DNA of 64,000 nt, from the NCBI GenBank assembly GCA_017625095.1, contig JAGALQ010000024.1, positions 274,619 to 338,618 on the forward strand, read 5' to 3'. The notes beneath the pieces were generated by a model, which was given only the letters and a program-made list of their open reading frames with translations, did no database searches and was not told where the DNA came from. Numbering within the stretch: the stretch's first letter is position 1; every line of letters starts with the position of its first letter. The stretch is from Clostridia bacterium (GTDB lineage: Bacteria > Bacillota > Clostridia > Oscillospirales > Acutalibacteraceae). Made by a program: the position numbers and the translations under genes. Below, in pieces: positions 8,276-17,910 of the stretch.

Positions 8276-10128
8276 GCGAAAAAGTAAAACGCCATCCTCC
8301 GATGCGCGGTAAAGGCGGTCCGAACGCAAACGACAAGCCGACAGAAAAAGCCAAGGATTTCAAGGGCACAGTCAAAAAGCTGCTGAAGCTTATGGCACCC
8401 TTCAAACTCAGATTCATTGCCGTTATCGTACTTGCGGCAGGCGCTTCGTTATTCAACGTTTTAGGCCCTAAAATTCTTGAAAAAGCAACAAATGAGGTTG
8501 CTGCAGGTGTATTCAGGATGAATTCAAATTCAGGCGGAATAAACCTTGCTAAAATAGGTCAGATTCTTTTAATTCTGCTGTTTGTTTATCTTGTCAGCGC
8601 AGCTTTCAACTATCTTCAGTCGTTCCTTATGGCAGGCGTTACGACAAGGCTTTCATTCAACCTACGTAATGATATTATGCAAAAAATAAACAGAATCCCG
8701 CTCGGATTCTTCCACAAGCAGAGTCAGGGTGATGTGCTCTCACGTATCACAAACGATGTAGATACACTTGAGCAGGCACTTACACAGAGCATTACACAGT
8801 TTGCCACATCACTCACAACACTTGTCGGTATTCTGACAATGATGATTATCACAAGTCCCCTGCTGACTCTTATCATCGTAGTTACAGTACCACTCTCAAT
8901 GCTGATTGTCAGAAACATTGTCAAGCTCTCGCAGCCGCATTTCCGCAAGCAGCAGAATTACCTCGGAGCTGTAAACGGGCACATTGAAGAGATGTACGGC
9001 GCGCATCTTGTCGTCAAAGCATTCAACGGTGAGAAAAGATCAATTGAAGAGTTTGACGAGCTCAACAACAACCTTGCAGAAAACGCAAGAAAAGCTGAGT
9101 TCCTTTCGGGACTTATGATGCCGCTTATGGGCTTTATCGGCAACCTCGGTTACGTTCTTGTATGCGTTGTCGGTGCTATTCTTGTTTCAAAAAGCAGTAT
9201 GAAAATAGGCGGCATTCAGGCGATGCTTCAGTATGTACGCCATTTCAACCAGCCGATAAATCAGCTTGCCAACATTTCTTCACAGATGCAGAGAATGGCG
9301 GCAGCTGCCGAAAGAGTTTTCGAATTTCTCGACGAAAAAGAAGAGGATGACTCAAAGGCAACTCTCAAGGTTTCCGACGTAAATATCGAAGGTAACATCA
9401 CCTTTGATCACGTTAAATTCGGCTATGAAGACACCGACAAAATTGTCATAACTGATTTCTCGGCAAAGGTTAAAAGCGGTCAGAAGGTTGCAATTGTCGG
9501 TCCGACAGGTGCGGGTAAAACCACAATGGTCAAGCTTCTTATGAGATTCCACGAGCTGACCGACGGTGCAATTTACGTTGACGGTCACAACCTCACCGAG
9601 TTTGACAGACACGACCTGAGAAGTGAGTTCGGTATGGTTCTTCAGGATACCTGGCTTTACAGCGACAGCATTATGAATAATATCCGCTACGGCAAGCTTG
9701 ACGCTACGGATGAAGACGTCATAAAAGCGGCAAAAATGGCTCAGGTTGACCATTTTGTACGCACACTCCCTGACGGTTACAATATGGAAATCAACGAAGA
9801 AACAACCAATATTTCGCAGGGACAGAAGCAGCTGCTCACAATCGCACGTGCAATTCTTGCCGACCCGAAAATTCTTATTCTCGATGAGGCAACAAGCTCC
9901 GTTGACACACGAACAGAGATTCTTATTCAGCGCGCGATGGATAACCTGATGATGGGCAGAACGAGCTTCATAATCGCCCATCGTCTTTCAACAATACGTA
10001 ACGCAGACCTGATACTCTGTATGAACAACGGCGATATTGTTGAGCAGGGCAACCACGATGAACTGATGGCACTCGGCGGATTCTACGCCAACCTTTACAA
10101 CAGCCAGTTTGAACATCCGGTACAATAA
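8272..10128 (+). CDS. ABC exporter half-transporter, subunit with the consensus catalytic residues
   Basis: The partner half-transporter, 618 residues. A basic ~35-residue cytoplasmic tail precedes the six-helix membrane domain. The ATPase domain has Walker A GPTGAGKT (410-417), signature ISQGQ (514-518), Walker B ILILDE with catalytic Glu539, and switch His570 (IIAHR). The intact glutamate and histidine complement the substitutions in the upstream subunit, as expected for an asymmetric heterodimer with one hydrolysing site. Translation is coupled by the ATGA overlap. The family exports drugs, lipids or peptides; nothing in the neighbourhood specifies the cargo. A strong hairpin follows the stop. 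Confidence 0.93.
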   Translation: MSEKVKRHPPMRGKGGPNANDKPTEKAKDFKGTVKKLLKLMAPFKLRFIAVIVLAAGASLFNVLGPKILEKATNEVAAGVFRMNSNSGGINLAKIGQILLILLFVYLVSAAFNYLQSFLMAGVTTRLSFNLRNDIMQKINRIPLGFFHKQSQGDVLSRITNDVDTLEQALTQSITQFATSLTTLVGILTMMIITSPLLTLIIVVTVPLSMLIVRNIVKLSQPHFRKQQNYLGAVNGHIEEMYGAHLVVKAFNGEKRSIEEFDELNNNLAENARKAEFLSGLMMPLMGFIGNLGYVLVCVVGAILVSKSSMKIGGIQAMLQYVRHFNQPINQLANISSQMQRMAAAAERVFEFLDEKEEDDSKATLKVSDVNIEGNITFDHVKFGYEDTDKIVITDFSAKVKSGQKVAIVGPTGAGKTTMVKLLMRFHELTDGAIYVDGHNLTEFDRHDLRSEFGMVLQDTWLYSDSIMNNIRYGKLDATDEDVIKAAKMAQVDHFVRTLPDGYNMEINEETTNISQGQKQLLTIARAILADPKILILDEATSSVDTRTEILIQRAMDNLMMGRTSFIIAHRLSTIRNADLILCMNNGDIVEQGNHDELMALGGFYANLYNSQFEHPVQ

Positions 10129-10134
10129 AAAAGC

Positions 10135-10172
10135 AACGGGGCAACACACAAAATGTGTTGTCCCGTTATTTT
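10135..10172. terminator. Terminator between converging ABC and fucosidase genes
   Basis: A 14-bp stem (10135-10148 with 10154-10167, one G-T wobble) with a short loop, preceded by an A-run and followed by TATTTTAA. It sits between convergent genes and can serve both strands. Confidence 0.85.
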
Positions 10173-11577
10173 AATATACAGAAAAATCTTTTATTGTTGC
10201 AAACTTACGTGCCTTGAGAATAACAAGCTTAATGCGTCTTGTGCGTACCGAAATACCCATTTCGATTATACGCTTGCGGCCTATAACAGTACCTGTTTCG
10301 ACCTTTTTCCACTTGCCTTCTTTCTCAACGTAGAGAGCAAACTTCTCAATCTGCTGACCTGTGCGGATATTTTCACTGAACACAACACGGTCAACATCAT
10401 AATCATCACCCATATCGAGAATAAGCTCGGCACCCTCGGGATTATCCCCCGAATGCCAGAAGCCATCCTTATCGGGCAGAGCGCGTGTCGGAGAATGAAG
10501 ATCGTCAAGCTTGCGGTTTCCCTGCATTGTAGATTCAAGTGCAAGGTTATCTTCAAAATGAATTGAAAGAACAGCACCGAAGGTTACAAGTGTTTCAACA
10601 TCCTTCTCACCGATAAGACCGTCAGGCTGAGGAGCAATGCCTATAAGCATTGAAGCGTTGCCGCCAACTGAGCCGTTATATATCTTCTCGATTTTGGAAA
10701 GCGGCTTAATTGAAAGAACCTCTCCGTTGACATAAAACCAGCTGTCACGCAGCGGGAATGAAACCTCGGCAGGATACCACGTAAAAGAATCACAGCGCTT
10801 GATTTTGCGCCTGCTGCCGATATCAGTCTGCGTGAAATTCACCTTACCTGATGAAACAGAAACCTTCTTATCGGAATCGATGTCAAATGCTTTGTAAGCA
10901 GATGGCACAACGCTCCATTCACTGATTCTGCAGACACCTGAATTATTGCCGCACCAACGGAAATCAGGGCCGCAGTTTGTGATTGCCGCATCAGGCTGAA
11001 GCTCACGGATAAGCTTAAAATAGCCCTCCCAGTCGTAAGCCTGAGTTTTGGCATCTTTACGGTTATCAACAGCACCGTCAAGGCTGACACAGAACAGTTC
11101 ACCGTAGTTTGTCAGAAGCTCACGGAGCAGATTTTTGAAGAAAATATCGTAAGCTTTGCCCGTACCGAAGGTCGGCTCGTGATAATCAAGCGGTGAAAGA
11201 GAAACACCGAATTTCAAATCGTATTTACGGCAGGCTTCACTCACCTCTCGAACAACGTCACCTTCACCGTCACGCCAACAGCTTGACTTTACGGAATAAT
11301 CCGTTTGCTCCGTAGGCCATAGGCAGAAGCCCTCGTGATGCTTACAGTTGAGGATAAGACCTCTTATTCCTGAACGTTTTGCAACCTTTGCCCACTGCTC
11401 GGCATCAAAGGCAGTCGGATTGAAAAGATCGGGCTCTTCAAATCCCGTACCGTTTTTTCGACCTGTAAAGGTATTCATACCAAAGTTAATTATGCCGTTA
11501 AACTCAGTGTCCATATAAGCAATCTGACGCTCGGTAGGAACAACCGAAATGGCTTTATCGAGATAATCTATTGCCAT
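10171..11577 (-). CDS. Alpha-L-fucosidase, GH29, with C-terminal discoidin-like domain
   Basis: A retaining exo-fucosidase removing terminal L-fucose from glycans such as mucin or milk-type oligosaccharides. The 468-residue protein has the GH29 barrel signature KHHEGFCLWP (79-88) and the nucleophile strand CVSLDGA with Asp167. Residues ~370-468 resemble an F5/8 type C (discoidin) carbohydrate-binding module. There is no signal peptide, so it should act in the cytoplasm on imported fucosides. It is the last gene of a closely spaced run with alr (11 bases), a FemAB-like gene and alkaline phosphatase, an unusual partnership. The acid/base residue is not certain because it varies in GH29. Confidence 0.9.
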   Translation of the reverse strand: MAIDYLDKAISVVPTERQIAYMDTEFNGIINFGMNTFTGRKNGTGFEEPDLFNPTAFDAEQWAKVAKRSGIRGLILNCKHHEGFCLWPTEQTDYSVKSSCWRDGEGDVVREVSEACRKYDLKFGVSLSPLDYHEPTFGTGKAYDIFFKNLLRELLTNYGELFCVSLDGAVDNRKDAKTQAYDWEGYFKLIRELQPDAAITNCGPDFRWCGNNSGVCRISEWSVVPSAYKAFDIDSDKKVSVSSGKVNFTQTDIGSRRKIKRCDSFTWYPAEVSFPLRDSWFYVNGEVLSIKPLSKIEKIYNGSVGGNASMLIGIAPQPDGLIGEKDVETLVTFGAVLSIHFEDNLALESTMQGNRKLDDLHSPTRALPDKDGFWHSGDNPEGAELILDMGDDYDVDRVVFSENIRTGQQIEKFALYVEKEGKWKKVETGTVIGRKRIIEMGISVRTRRIKLVILKARKFATIKDFSVY

Positions 11578-11588
11578 AGCTTATCCTT

Positions 11589-12674
11589 TCAAACAAAATC
11601 TTTTTTAACGAGTGCATCCACAAGTGTGGGATTGAACTCAAACGCAGCAACATCACCAATACCGCAATCAATACCGGTTACGTCAATGATAAGGTCGGTA
11701 AGACCTACCTTACCGATTACCTGTGCCTTTTTGCCGCACACAACACAGCTGAGTGTTTCATCATTGCCAAAACGCTTCACCTTGCGGAGAAGAGAGTTAA
11801 TTTTATCCACTTTTGTAAATGCAATTTCGGTTTTGCTCAGCCCGTAGCCGTCACAAGTGCCGAGCGGCACAGCGGCAGCTTTGGTTTCGCGTGTTGTTTT
11901 ATAAGCTTCACCGTAGCCGACAAAATGACCCGCAGGCAAAGTTTTGACCGATATAATCTCGCACTCCATAAAGCCTACCTTTTCAAGACCAACGGATGAA
12001 GCGGCAACAACTCTTCCAAGAAGTGCAGAGCCCAAACGCACGGCATCAAAATGATATTCGGGATATTTAACAGCACCTGCAGAGGAACAGATATGCTTTT
12101 TAAGTCCCTTAACACCTGCTTTTTCAATTGTTTCAACAGTCTTTGTAAAACGGCTGACCTGCAGCTTCACCGAAGAAGGATCGGCTGAAAATGCATTGTA
12201 AAAATGCGAATATATACCCTCAAAGCTGATACTTTTACATTCGCGCACAGCGGTAATTATATCATCCTCTTCGCCCGGCATAAAGCCGAAGCGTGCAAAG
12301 CCTGTATCGAGCATAATATGAGCGGACACTTTTTTGCCCTGAGCCGCATTGTCAAGAAGCTTTGCGGTTGCAAGTGAATCAACTGTAGCGATAATTTCGT
12401 TGGTTACGCAAAGCTGGGCAGACCTCTCATCAAAAGGAGGACTGAGGAGCAGAATTGCCGTGTCAATGCCGTTTTCGCGCAAGGCAAGTGCCTCATCAAG
12501 TCTTGAAACAGCAAGCGTGCCGATATTGTTTTCGCAAAGAAGCTTTGCCATTTCAAGCAGACCGAGACCGTAACCGTTGCCTTTGATTACACCGATAACC
12601 TCAGCTGTAGGACAATGAGCACGCATTTTATTAAGATTGGATGCAATATATTCCTTCTGAACAACGTATCTCAT
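11589..12674 (-). CDS. alr: Alanine racemase (PLP-dependent)
   Basis: Interconverts L- and D-alanine for peptidoglycan. The 361-residue fold-type III protein has the PLP lysine in VIKGNGYG (Lys31, normally VKANAYG) and the second catalytic tyrosine in FVGYGEAY in the C-terminal half. The usual GYADGY loop reads GTCDGY, a small divergence near the active site. It follows the FemAB-like gene by 6 bases, so both peptidoglycan functions are probably co-expressed. The divergence leaves open a related racemase of other amino acids. Confidence 0.85.
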   Translation of the reverse strand: MRYVVQKEYIASNLNKMRAHCPTAEVIGVIKGNGYGLGLLEMAKLLCENNIGTLAVSRLDEALALRENGIDTAILLLSPPFDERSAQLCVTNEIIATVDSLATAKLLDNAAQGKKVSAHIMLDTGFARFGFMPGEEDDIITAVRECKSISFEGIYSHFYNAFSADPSSVKLQVSRFTKTVETIEKAGVKGLKKHICSSAGAVKYPEYHFDAVRLGSALLGRVVAASSVGLEKVGFMECEIISVKTLPAGHFVGYGEAYKTTRETKAAAVPLGTCDGYGLSKTEIAFTKVDKINSLLRKVKRFGNDETLSCVVCGKKAQVIGKVGLTDLIIDVTGIDCGIGDVAAFEFNPTLVDALVKKDFV

Positions 12675-12680
12675 GGGTGA

Positions 12681-13721
12681 TTAATGACCCTTTCTCAACT
12701 TTTTGCGAAGCTTCTGGGCAAACTCCATTGCGTTGTAAATAAGCGGATTGTAGATATAGTAGAAGTCACCGATAAACTCGGTAATTTCGGGACAGAAGCC
12801 CTTCTTGAAACGGTAAAGACCGTAGAGAGGATTGTTCTCATCAAGGTCACCTGAAATACCGCGGAAATCATAAAGACGGCATCCGTTTTCGACTGACCAG
12901 CGGATCATTTCCCACTGAAGCAGATAGTTTGGCATCTTGTTGCGCTCTTCGTTAGAGGATGCGCCGTAGAGATACCACACCTTATCGCCGCAGAGAATTG
13001 CAAGCGTGCCTGCAATTGCTTTGCCTTCGCTGTATGCCATATATATACGTGCATTATCGCCGTATGCTTCAACCATACGTCTGAAATAATCTGCCGGGCG
13101 GATTGAGAAGTTATCTCTCTCGCCTGTTTCTATCATAATCTTATGAAACTCTTCGGCTGCTTCCGCACCCTTGATTACAACCTCAACGTTGTTTTTCTTG
13201 GCAACACGCACCTTATAGCGGTGGCGTGAATGGAACGAAGCAAAAACTTCATCTTCTGTTTTACCTTCAACGTCAAGACGGATTACGAAACGCGGCTGAA
13301 TACCCTCAAAATTCTTGGAGCGAGGACCTGCCTTGAAGCCGTAATCAAGCGCAATTTTCTCATATTCCGTATCGTCGATTTTTGTATCGGTATCGACCTG
13401 GAGCACATAACCGCCAAACTCTTTTGCAAGCTTTTTGGCAGCATCCATAAGCTCTGTGAACACAGCCTTATCGTGAAGGTCACACACGGGACCTCTGGGT
13501 GCATAAAGCATGCTGAAAGGAATACCGCCGGGCAGACGGCGGATAATAACCGCCATTGTGCCCTTGATATTGCCCTGCTCATCGCGGCAGATTATGCCGC
13601 GCCAGATCCAATTGTTTTTAACTTTAGCCCATGCACTCTGCTGCATAAAGTGGCCCTTGGGATGACCTGCAACAAATGCATCAAAATCTCTGGCCGCATC
13701 GGCCTTGATAATCTCTGTCAA
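12681..13721 (-). CDS. FemAB-family aminoacyltransferase (peptidoglycan bridge)
   Basis: A 346-residue member of the FemABX/MurM family: two GNAT-like subdomains that use aminoacyl-tRNA to add amino acids to the stem peptide of lipid II. The first half has LYAPRGPVC near residue 72. The second half has the family-typical ending VENGCRLYDFRG, then LYRFKKGF near residues 300-309. It acts at the inner face of the membrane. The start is a TTG with a GAGG site 12 bases upstream. It lies between alkaline phosphatase and alanine racemase. Which amino acid is added cannot be read from sequence. Confidence 0.85.
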   Translation of the reverse strand: MTEIIKADAARDFDAFVAGHPKGHFMQQSAWAKVKNNWIWRGIICRDEQGNIKGTMAVIIRRLPGGIPFSMLYAPRGPVCDLHDKAVFTELMDAAKKLAKEFGGYVLQVDTDTKIDDTEYEKIALDYGFKAGPRSKNFEGIQPRFVIRLDVEGKTEDEVFASFHSRHRYKVRVAKKNNVEVVIKGAEAAEEFHKIMIETGERDNFSIRPADYFRRMVEAYGDNARIYMAYSEGKAIAGTLAILCGDKVWYLYGASSNEERNKMPNYLLQWEMIRWSVENGCRLYDFRGISGDLDENNPLYGLYRFKKGFCPEITEFIGDFYYIYNPLIYNAMEFAQKLRKKLRKGH

Positions 13722-13740
13722 TTTAAAAATCCAACCTCAC

Positions 13741-14898
13741 TTATTTTTTAAGACCGACTTCAACTGCTGCGGGGAATTCATCGGGAGCTGCACCCATAGC
13801 CATAGCAAGACGTCTTGAAATTTCCTTGTTCTTTATTGCTTCACCTTCAACAACAAAGTTGTCGCTGCCATATACGAGGAGCGGAACATCTGCTGCCGAG
13901 TGTGAGCCTGATGTGTACTTGAAGCTGTCGCCGTCGGGTGTGATGGCACCTGTTTCGTGGTCTGCTGTGATAACAACAAGTGTGTTGCCGTCAGCCTTTG
14001 CGTAATCGATTGCTGCCTTAACTGTCATATCGAACTCTTTTGCTGCAATCTTCATCTTGTCAGCTTCGTTGCTATGTGAATGCTTATCGATGTGAGCACC
14101 TTCAACCATAAGGAAGAAGCCGTCCTCATCATCGTCAAGCATATCAATAGCCTTTGTTGTGAGTGTGGAAAGATTCGGAGAATCAGCACCTGTGTTCTCG
14201 TTCCATACTTCGCCTGCAAACTGACCGAAGGAGCGTGTACCCTCTTCAAGTGCCTCAAACTCGGCAACTGTGTCAATAAGAGTCCAGCCGTGGGCATTTG
14301 CATATTCATCTGTTACAAGACCGCTTGAAGCAGACCAGATAAGATCAAGATCGGATTCTTCAATCTGCTGTCTTGTAATCTCCTCGCTCTCGTCACGGTC
14401 GTAAACGTGAGCGGAGAAACCGCCGGGTGTTGCACCGTGGTTAGTGTCGGACGTGACGATACCTGTCATCTTACCGTATGACTGAGCAAGCTCAGTAAGG
14501 CTCAACGGAACATAGGCAACGCCGAATGCATCCTGTGCAAAAACACCGATTGCACCGTTGTTTGTACGGACAGCACATGAAAGAGCCGTTGCACCTGCTG
14601 CTGAGTCTGTTACAGCTGAGCTGGAAGATCTTGTCTGTGACTTGCCGTGCTGAGTTGTCATTGAGAACATATAAGCCTGATCAATGCCATACTCTTTTTC
14701 CATCCAGTCGATATGGTAGAAGCCCATACCATCACCGATAAGAAGAATAACGTTTTTGTAATCGCCGGGATCAAGCTCTGTTTTGCCGGCGTTTGTTGCA
14801 GTGTTGACTGCAAGATTGATGGTGAGAAGTGCTGCCATCAGCGCAGCAACGATTTTTGATAAAAACGAGTTTCTGATAAAGTTTGCAAATTCGACCAT
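13741..14898 (-). CDS. Alkaline phosphatase, membrane-anchored or secreted
   Basis: A 385-residue alkaline phosphatase superfamily enzyme that releases phosphate from monoesters outside the membrane. Residues 12-33 form one hydrophobic segment after a short basic N-terminus (signal anchor or signal peptide). Metal and active-site motifs are clear: LLIGDGMG (Asp56), VTDSAAGATAL with the nucleophile Ser99, MVEGAHID, ITADHETG and SGSHSAADVP. The ATG has a GGAGGT ribosome site and a consensus promoter upstream. It leads the minus-strand operon with the FemAB-like gene, alr and the GH29 gene. Confidence 0.92.
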   Translation of the reverse strand: MVEFANFIRNSFLSKIVAALMAALLTINLAVNTATNAGKTELDPGDYKNVILLIGDGMGFYHIDWMEKEYGIDQAYMFSMTTQHGKSQTRSSSSAVTDSAAGATALSCAVRTNNGAIGVFAQDAFGVAYVPLSLTELAQSYGKMTGIVTSDTNHGATPGGFSAHVYDRDESEEITRQQIEESDLDLIWSASSGLVTDEYANAHGWTLIDTVAEFEALEEGTRSFGQFAGEVWNENTGADSPNLSTLTTKAIDMLDDDEDGFFLMVEGAHIDKHSHSNEADKMKIAAKEFDMTVKAAIDYAKADGNTLVVITADHETGAITPDGDSFKYTSGSHSAADVPLLVYGSDNFVVEGEAIKNKEISRRLAMAMGAAPDEFPAAVEVGLKK

Positions 14899-14934
14899 TT
14901 TTATACCTCCGTTTGGAAATAATTTTACCTATAA

Positions 14935-14963
14935 ATTATAATATTTCCGCCACAATATGTCAA
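14935..14963 (-). promoter_or_regulatory. Consensus promoter of the alkaline phosphatase operon
   Basis: On the minus strand, TTGACA (14963-14958) and TATAAT (14940-14935) are separated by exactly 17 bases. Both hexamers are perfect matches to the housekeeping sigma consensus. No PHO-box could be recognised around it. Confidence 0.85.
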
Positions 14964-15068
14964 TAAATAAACGCGCATAAAATAATAATTATAGTGTTGT
15001 AATTTTCGTGAAATGTGTTATACTGTTATGGATAATATTTACAATCAAGGCTTAAGGAGGTAAAAACT

Positions 15069-17003
15069 ATGTCAAAAAAGCCATATTATATCACGACAGC
15101 GATTGCTTACACATCGCGCAAGCCGCACATCGGCAACTCTTATGAGATTGTCTTAACCGATGCTATCGCACGCTTTAAGCGAATGCAGGGCTATGATGTA
15201 TTCTTCCAGACAGGCACGGACGAGCACGGTCAGAAGATTGAAGAATACGCAAAGGAGGCAGGTATCTCTCCCAAGGAATACGTTGACAAGGTTGCAGGCG
15301 AAATCAAGGACATCTGCGACAGACTCAACACAACATACGATAAGTTTATCCGCACAACAGACGATTATCACGAGAAGTGCGTGCAGAAGATTTTCAAAAA
15401 GCTGTACGATCAGGACGATATCTACAAGAGTGTATATGAGGGTTGGTACTGTGTCCCCTGTGAAAGCTTCTTCACAGACAGTCAGCTTGTTGACGGCAAG
15501 TGCCCCGACTGCGGCAGAGAAGTACGCAAAGAGAAGGAAGAAACATACTTCCTCCGCCTTTCAAAGTATCAGAAGCAGCTTGAAGAATATATCGAGCAGA
15601 ATCCCGACTTCATCTACCCCGAAAGCAGAAAGAAGGAAATGCTCAACAACTTCATCAAGCCCGGTCTTCAGGATCTTTGCGTTTCCCGTTCAACATTCAA
15701 ATGGGGTGTACCTGTAACATTTGATGACAAGCACGTAATCTACGTATGGATTGACGCACTTTCAAACTACATCACAGGTCTCGGTTATGATCCTGACGGC
15801 AGCAGTGACCTTTACAAGAAATACTGGCCTGCAGACGTTCACATCATCGGTAAGGACATTGTACGCTTCCACACAATCTACTGGCCGATTATGCTTATGG
15901 CACTCGGTGAGCCGCTTCCCAAGCAGGTTTACGGTCACCCGTGGCTGATGGTCGGTGCAGACAAGATGTCAAAATCCAGAGGCAACGTTATCTATGCAGA
16001 CGATCTTGCAGACCGTTTCGGTGTTGACGCAGTCCGTTACTATCTGCTTGCTGAGATGCCTCACGCACAGGACGGCTCACTCACGTACGAAACACTTATT
16101 GAGCGTTACAACTCTGACCTTGCAAACACACTCGGCAACCTTGTAAACCGCTGTGTTGCGATGGTCAAGAAGTATTTTGACGGTGTACTCCCTGCTCCCA
16201 CAGCACCAGAGGCACTCGACGATGAGCTCAAGGCAGTTGCTCTCGAATCAGTCGGCAAGTGTGCCGCAAAGATGGACAGCTTCTGCATTGCAGACGCAGT
16301 AAACGAGGTAATGGCTGTTGCAAAGCGCTCCAACAAATATATTGACGAAACAATGCCCTGGGCACTTGCAAAGGACGAAGAGAAGAAAGAGCGTCTGGGT
16401 ACAGTAATGTACAACCTTATCGAGAGCATCCGCTTTATTGCAGTTCAGCTCAAGCCCTATATGCCTGAAACTGCAGAGAAGATTTTTGCACAGATCGGCT
16501 GTAACATCGACACATACGAGAGCCTTAACGAATTCGGCGCAACACCCGCAGGCACAGTTATGGGTGAGGCCGCTCCCCTCTTCGGCAGAATTGATGCAGA
16601 AAAGCTTCTCGCAGAAATTGAAGCCGAAAACGCTGCAAAGGCTGCAAAAGAGGAAGAGAAGAAGCCTGCATTCGAAGAGATGCCTCAGATTCCGATTGAC
16701 GATTTTGCAAAGGTTGACCTCAGAGTTGCAAAGGTTGTAGACTGCAAACCCGTTAAGAAAGCAAAGAAGCTGCTTGAGCTGACTCTTGACGACGGCACAG
16801 GCACTCTCCGCACGGTTGCAAGCGGTATCGCACTCTACTACAAACCCGAAGAGCTCATCGGACACAACGTTATTGTTGTCGCAAACCTCAAGCCTGCAAC
16901 ACTCTGCGGCGTTGAAAGCAGAGGTATGATTCTCGCAGGCGGCGAAGATGACGTAAAGGTAGTATTTGTTGATTACCTTGAACCCGGTACAAAAATCAGA
17001 TGA
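15069..17003 (+). CDS. metG: Methionyl-tRNA synthetase with C-terminal tRNA-binding domain
   Basis: Charges tRNA-Met. The 644-residue class I synthetase has the HIGH-type motif HIGN (20-23), a zinc knuckle with Cys128/131/145/148, and KMSKS (299-303). Residues ~540-644 form the EMAP/Trbp111-like tRNA-binding module (FAKVDLRVAKVVDC, then SRGMILAGG), which dimerises the enzyme. Between them is an alanine/glutamate-rich linker. The ATG follows a TAAGGAGG site. A possible -10 (TATACT, 15019-15024) lies upstream; no T-box structure was recognised. It overlaps tatD by 4 bases. Confidence 0.96.
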   Translation: MSKKPYYITTAIAYTSRKPHIGNSYEIVLTDAIARFKRMQGYDVFFQTGTDEHGQKIEEYAKEAGISPKEYVDKVAGEIKDICDRLNTTYDKFIRTTDDYHEKCVQKIFKKLYDQDDIYKSVYEGWYCVPCESFFTDSQLVDGKCPDCGREVRKEKEETYFLRLSKYQKQLEEYIEQNPDFIYPESRKKEMLNNFIKPGLQDLCVSRSTFKWGVPVTFDDKHVIYVWIDALSNYITGLGYDPDGSSDLYKKYWPADVHIIGKDIVRFHTIYWPIMLMALGEPLPKQVYGHPWLMVGADKMSKSRGNVIYADDLADRFGVDAVRYYLLAEMPHAQDGSLTYETLIERYNSDLANTLGNLVNRCVAMVKKYFDGVLPAPTAPEALDDELKAVALESVGKCAAKMDSFCIADAVNEVMAVAKRSNKYIDETMPWALAKDEEKKERLGTVMYNLIESIRFIAVQLKPYMPETAEKIFAQIGCNIDTYESLNEFGATPAGTVMGEAAPLFGRIDAEKLLAEIEAENAAKAAKEEEKKPAFEEMPQIPIDDFAKVDLRVAKVVDCKPVKKAKKLLELTLDDGTGTLRTVASGIALYYKPEELIGHNVIVVANLKPATLCGVESRGMILAGGEDDVKVVFVDYLEPGTKIR

Positions 17004-17770
17004 CGTACACGGGAATTTTTGACACACACGCACACTATGATGACGAGTGTTTTGACGAGGACAGATTTGAGCTGCTCGACGAAATGCTAGCATCTAACGT
17101 GAGCGGAATAATAAACTGCGGCTGCACCGTAGAGAGCAGCAAAACAAGCATAGCTTTTGCTGAAGAATATCCTCAAATGTATGCGGCGGTCGGTATCCAT
17201 CCGCAGAATGCGGCAGAAGAAAGCGAAGACGCACTTGAGAAAATCGAGGAGCTTGCAAAGCACGAAAAGGTTGTTGCAATCGGTGAAATCGGTCTTGATT
17301 ATCACTACGATTACACACCGAAAGAGATGCAGATTGAATACTTTGAGAAGCAGATATTGCTTGCAAAAAAGCTTAATCTGCCCGTAATTGTGCACGACAG
17401 AGAAGCTCATCAGGACTGCGTTGAAACGCTGCTTAAATACAAGCCGAGAGGTGTTATGCACTGTTTCTCAGGCAGCGTTGAAACAGCAAAACAGCTGACC
17501 GATATCGGCTTTTATATCGGTCTTGGCGGCAGTGTCACTTTCAAAAACGCAAAAAAGCCTGCCGAGGTTGCGGCAAGCATTGACCTCGACAGACTTCTGC
17601 TCGAAACAGACTGTCCGTATATGACTCCCGTACCCTTCAGAGGCATAAGAAATAACTCCTCGCTGATAATTCACACAGCGGAGAAAATTGCAGAACTGCG
17701 TGGAATTAAGGCACAGGAAGTTATAGATAAGGCAAGAGAAAACGCATATAAATTATTTAACATCAAATGA
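17000..17770 (+). CDS. tatD: TatD-family metal-dependent nuclease
   Basis: A 256-residue metallohydrolase of the TatD/YcfH family (DNase or deacylase-type activity in characterised members). Metal ligands are visible: FDTHAHYDD (HxH at the N-terminus), GEIGLDYHYD near residue 95, VIVHDREAH, MHCFSGS and LLETDCPYMTP. The usual HRGKRN loop reads FRGIRN. It overlaps metG by 4 bases, a common clostridial pairing, and is followed by a strong terminator. Cytoplasmic. Confidence 0.93.
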   Translation: MTYTGIFDTHAHYDDECFDEDRFELLDEMLASNVSGIINCGCTVESSKTSIAFAEEYPQMYAAVGIHPQNAAEESEDALEKIEELAKHEKVVAIGEIGLDYHYDYTPKEMQIEYFEKQILLAKKLNLPVIVHDREAHQDCVETLLKYKPRGVMHCFSGSVETAKQLTDIGFYIGLGGSVTFKNAKKPAEVAASIDLDRLLLETDCPYMTPVPFRGIRNNSSLIIHTAEKIAELRGIKAQEVIDKARENAYKLFNIK

Positions 17771-17771
17771 T

Positions 17772-17811
17772 AACAGCAGAGTTGATTTTCATGTCAACTC
17801 TGCTGTTTTAC
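17772..17811 (+). terminator. Terminator of metG-tatD
   Basis: A perfect 14-bp stem (17772-17785 with 17794-17807) with an 8-base loop and a following T-rich stretch, 2 bases after the tatD stop. Confidence 0.9.
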
Positions 17812-17818
17812 TTATTAC

Positions 17819-17850
17819 ACTCCCTCCGAATTTTGCTTTCAGCAAAACGA
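17819..17850 (+). repeat. Interspersed CTCCCTCCG repeat, truncated copy (R1)
   Basis: ACTCCCTCCG followed by a small hairpin (TTTTGCTTTCAGCAAAA) matches the left half of the copy at 19907-19960. The right half is replaced by a different sequence running to about 17890. Part of a family with four copies in this window. Confidence 0.7.
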
Positions 17851-17910
17851 GCTAAGATCCATCACTATCGTTCAGGATGACAAGATAAGGTATTACAAAA
17901 TAATTATCTA

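Noticed and set aside
11589-14898. Complete D-Ala resistance or Van-like gene set
   Set aside because: No ligase, dehydrogenase or D,D-peptidase is present; alr and a FemAB-like gene alone do not support it.
16248-17093. Long open frame antisense to metG (281 codons)
   Set aside because: It is the shadow of a strong gene, is rich in Cys/Asn as typical for antisense frames here, and has no recognisable family. Similar antisense frames at 9352-9981, 51753-52370 and 56072-56872 were dropped for the same reason.
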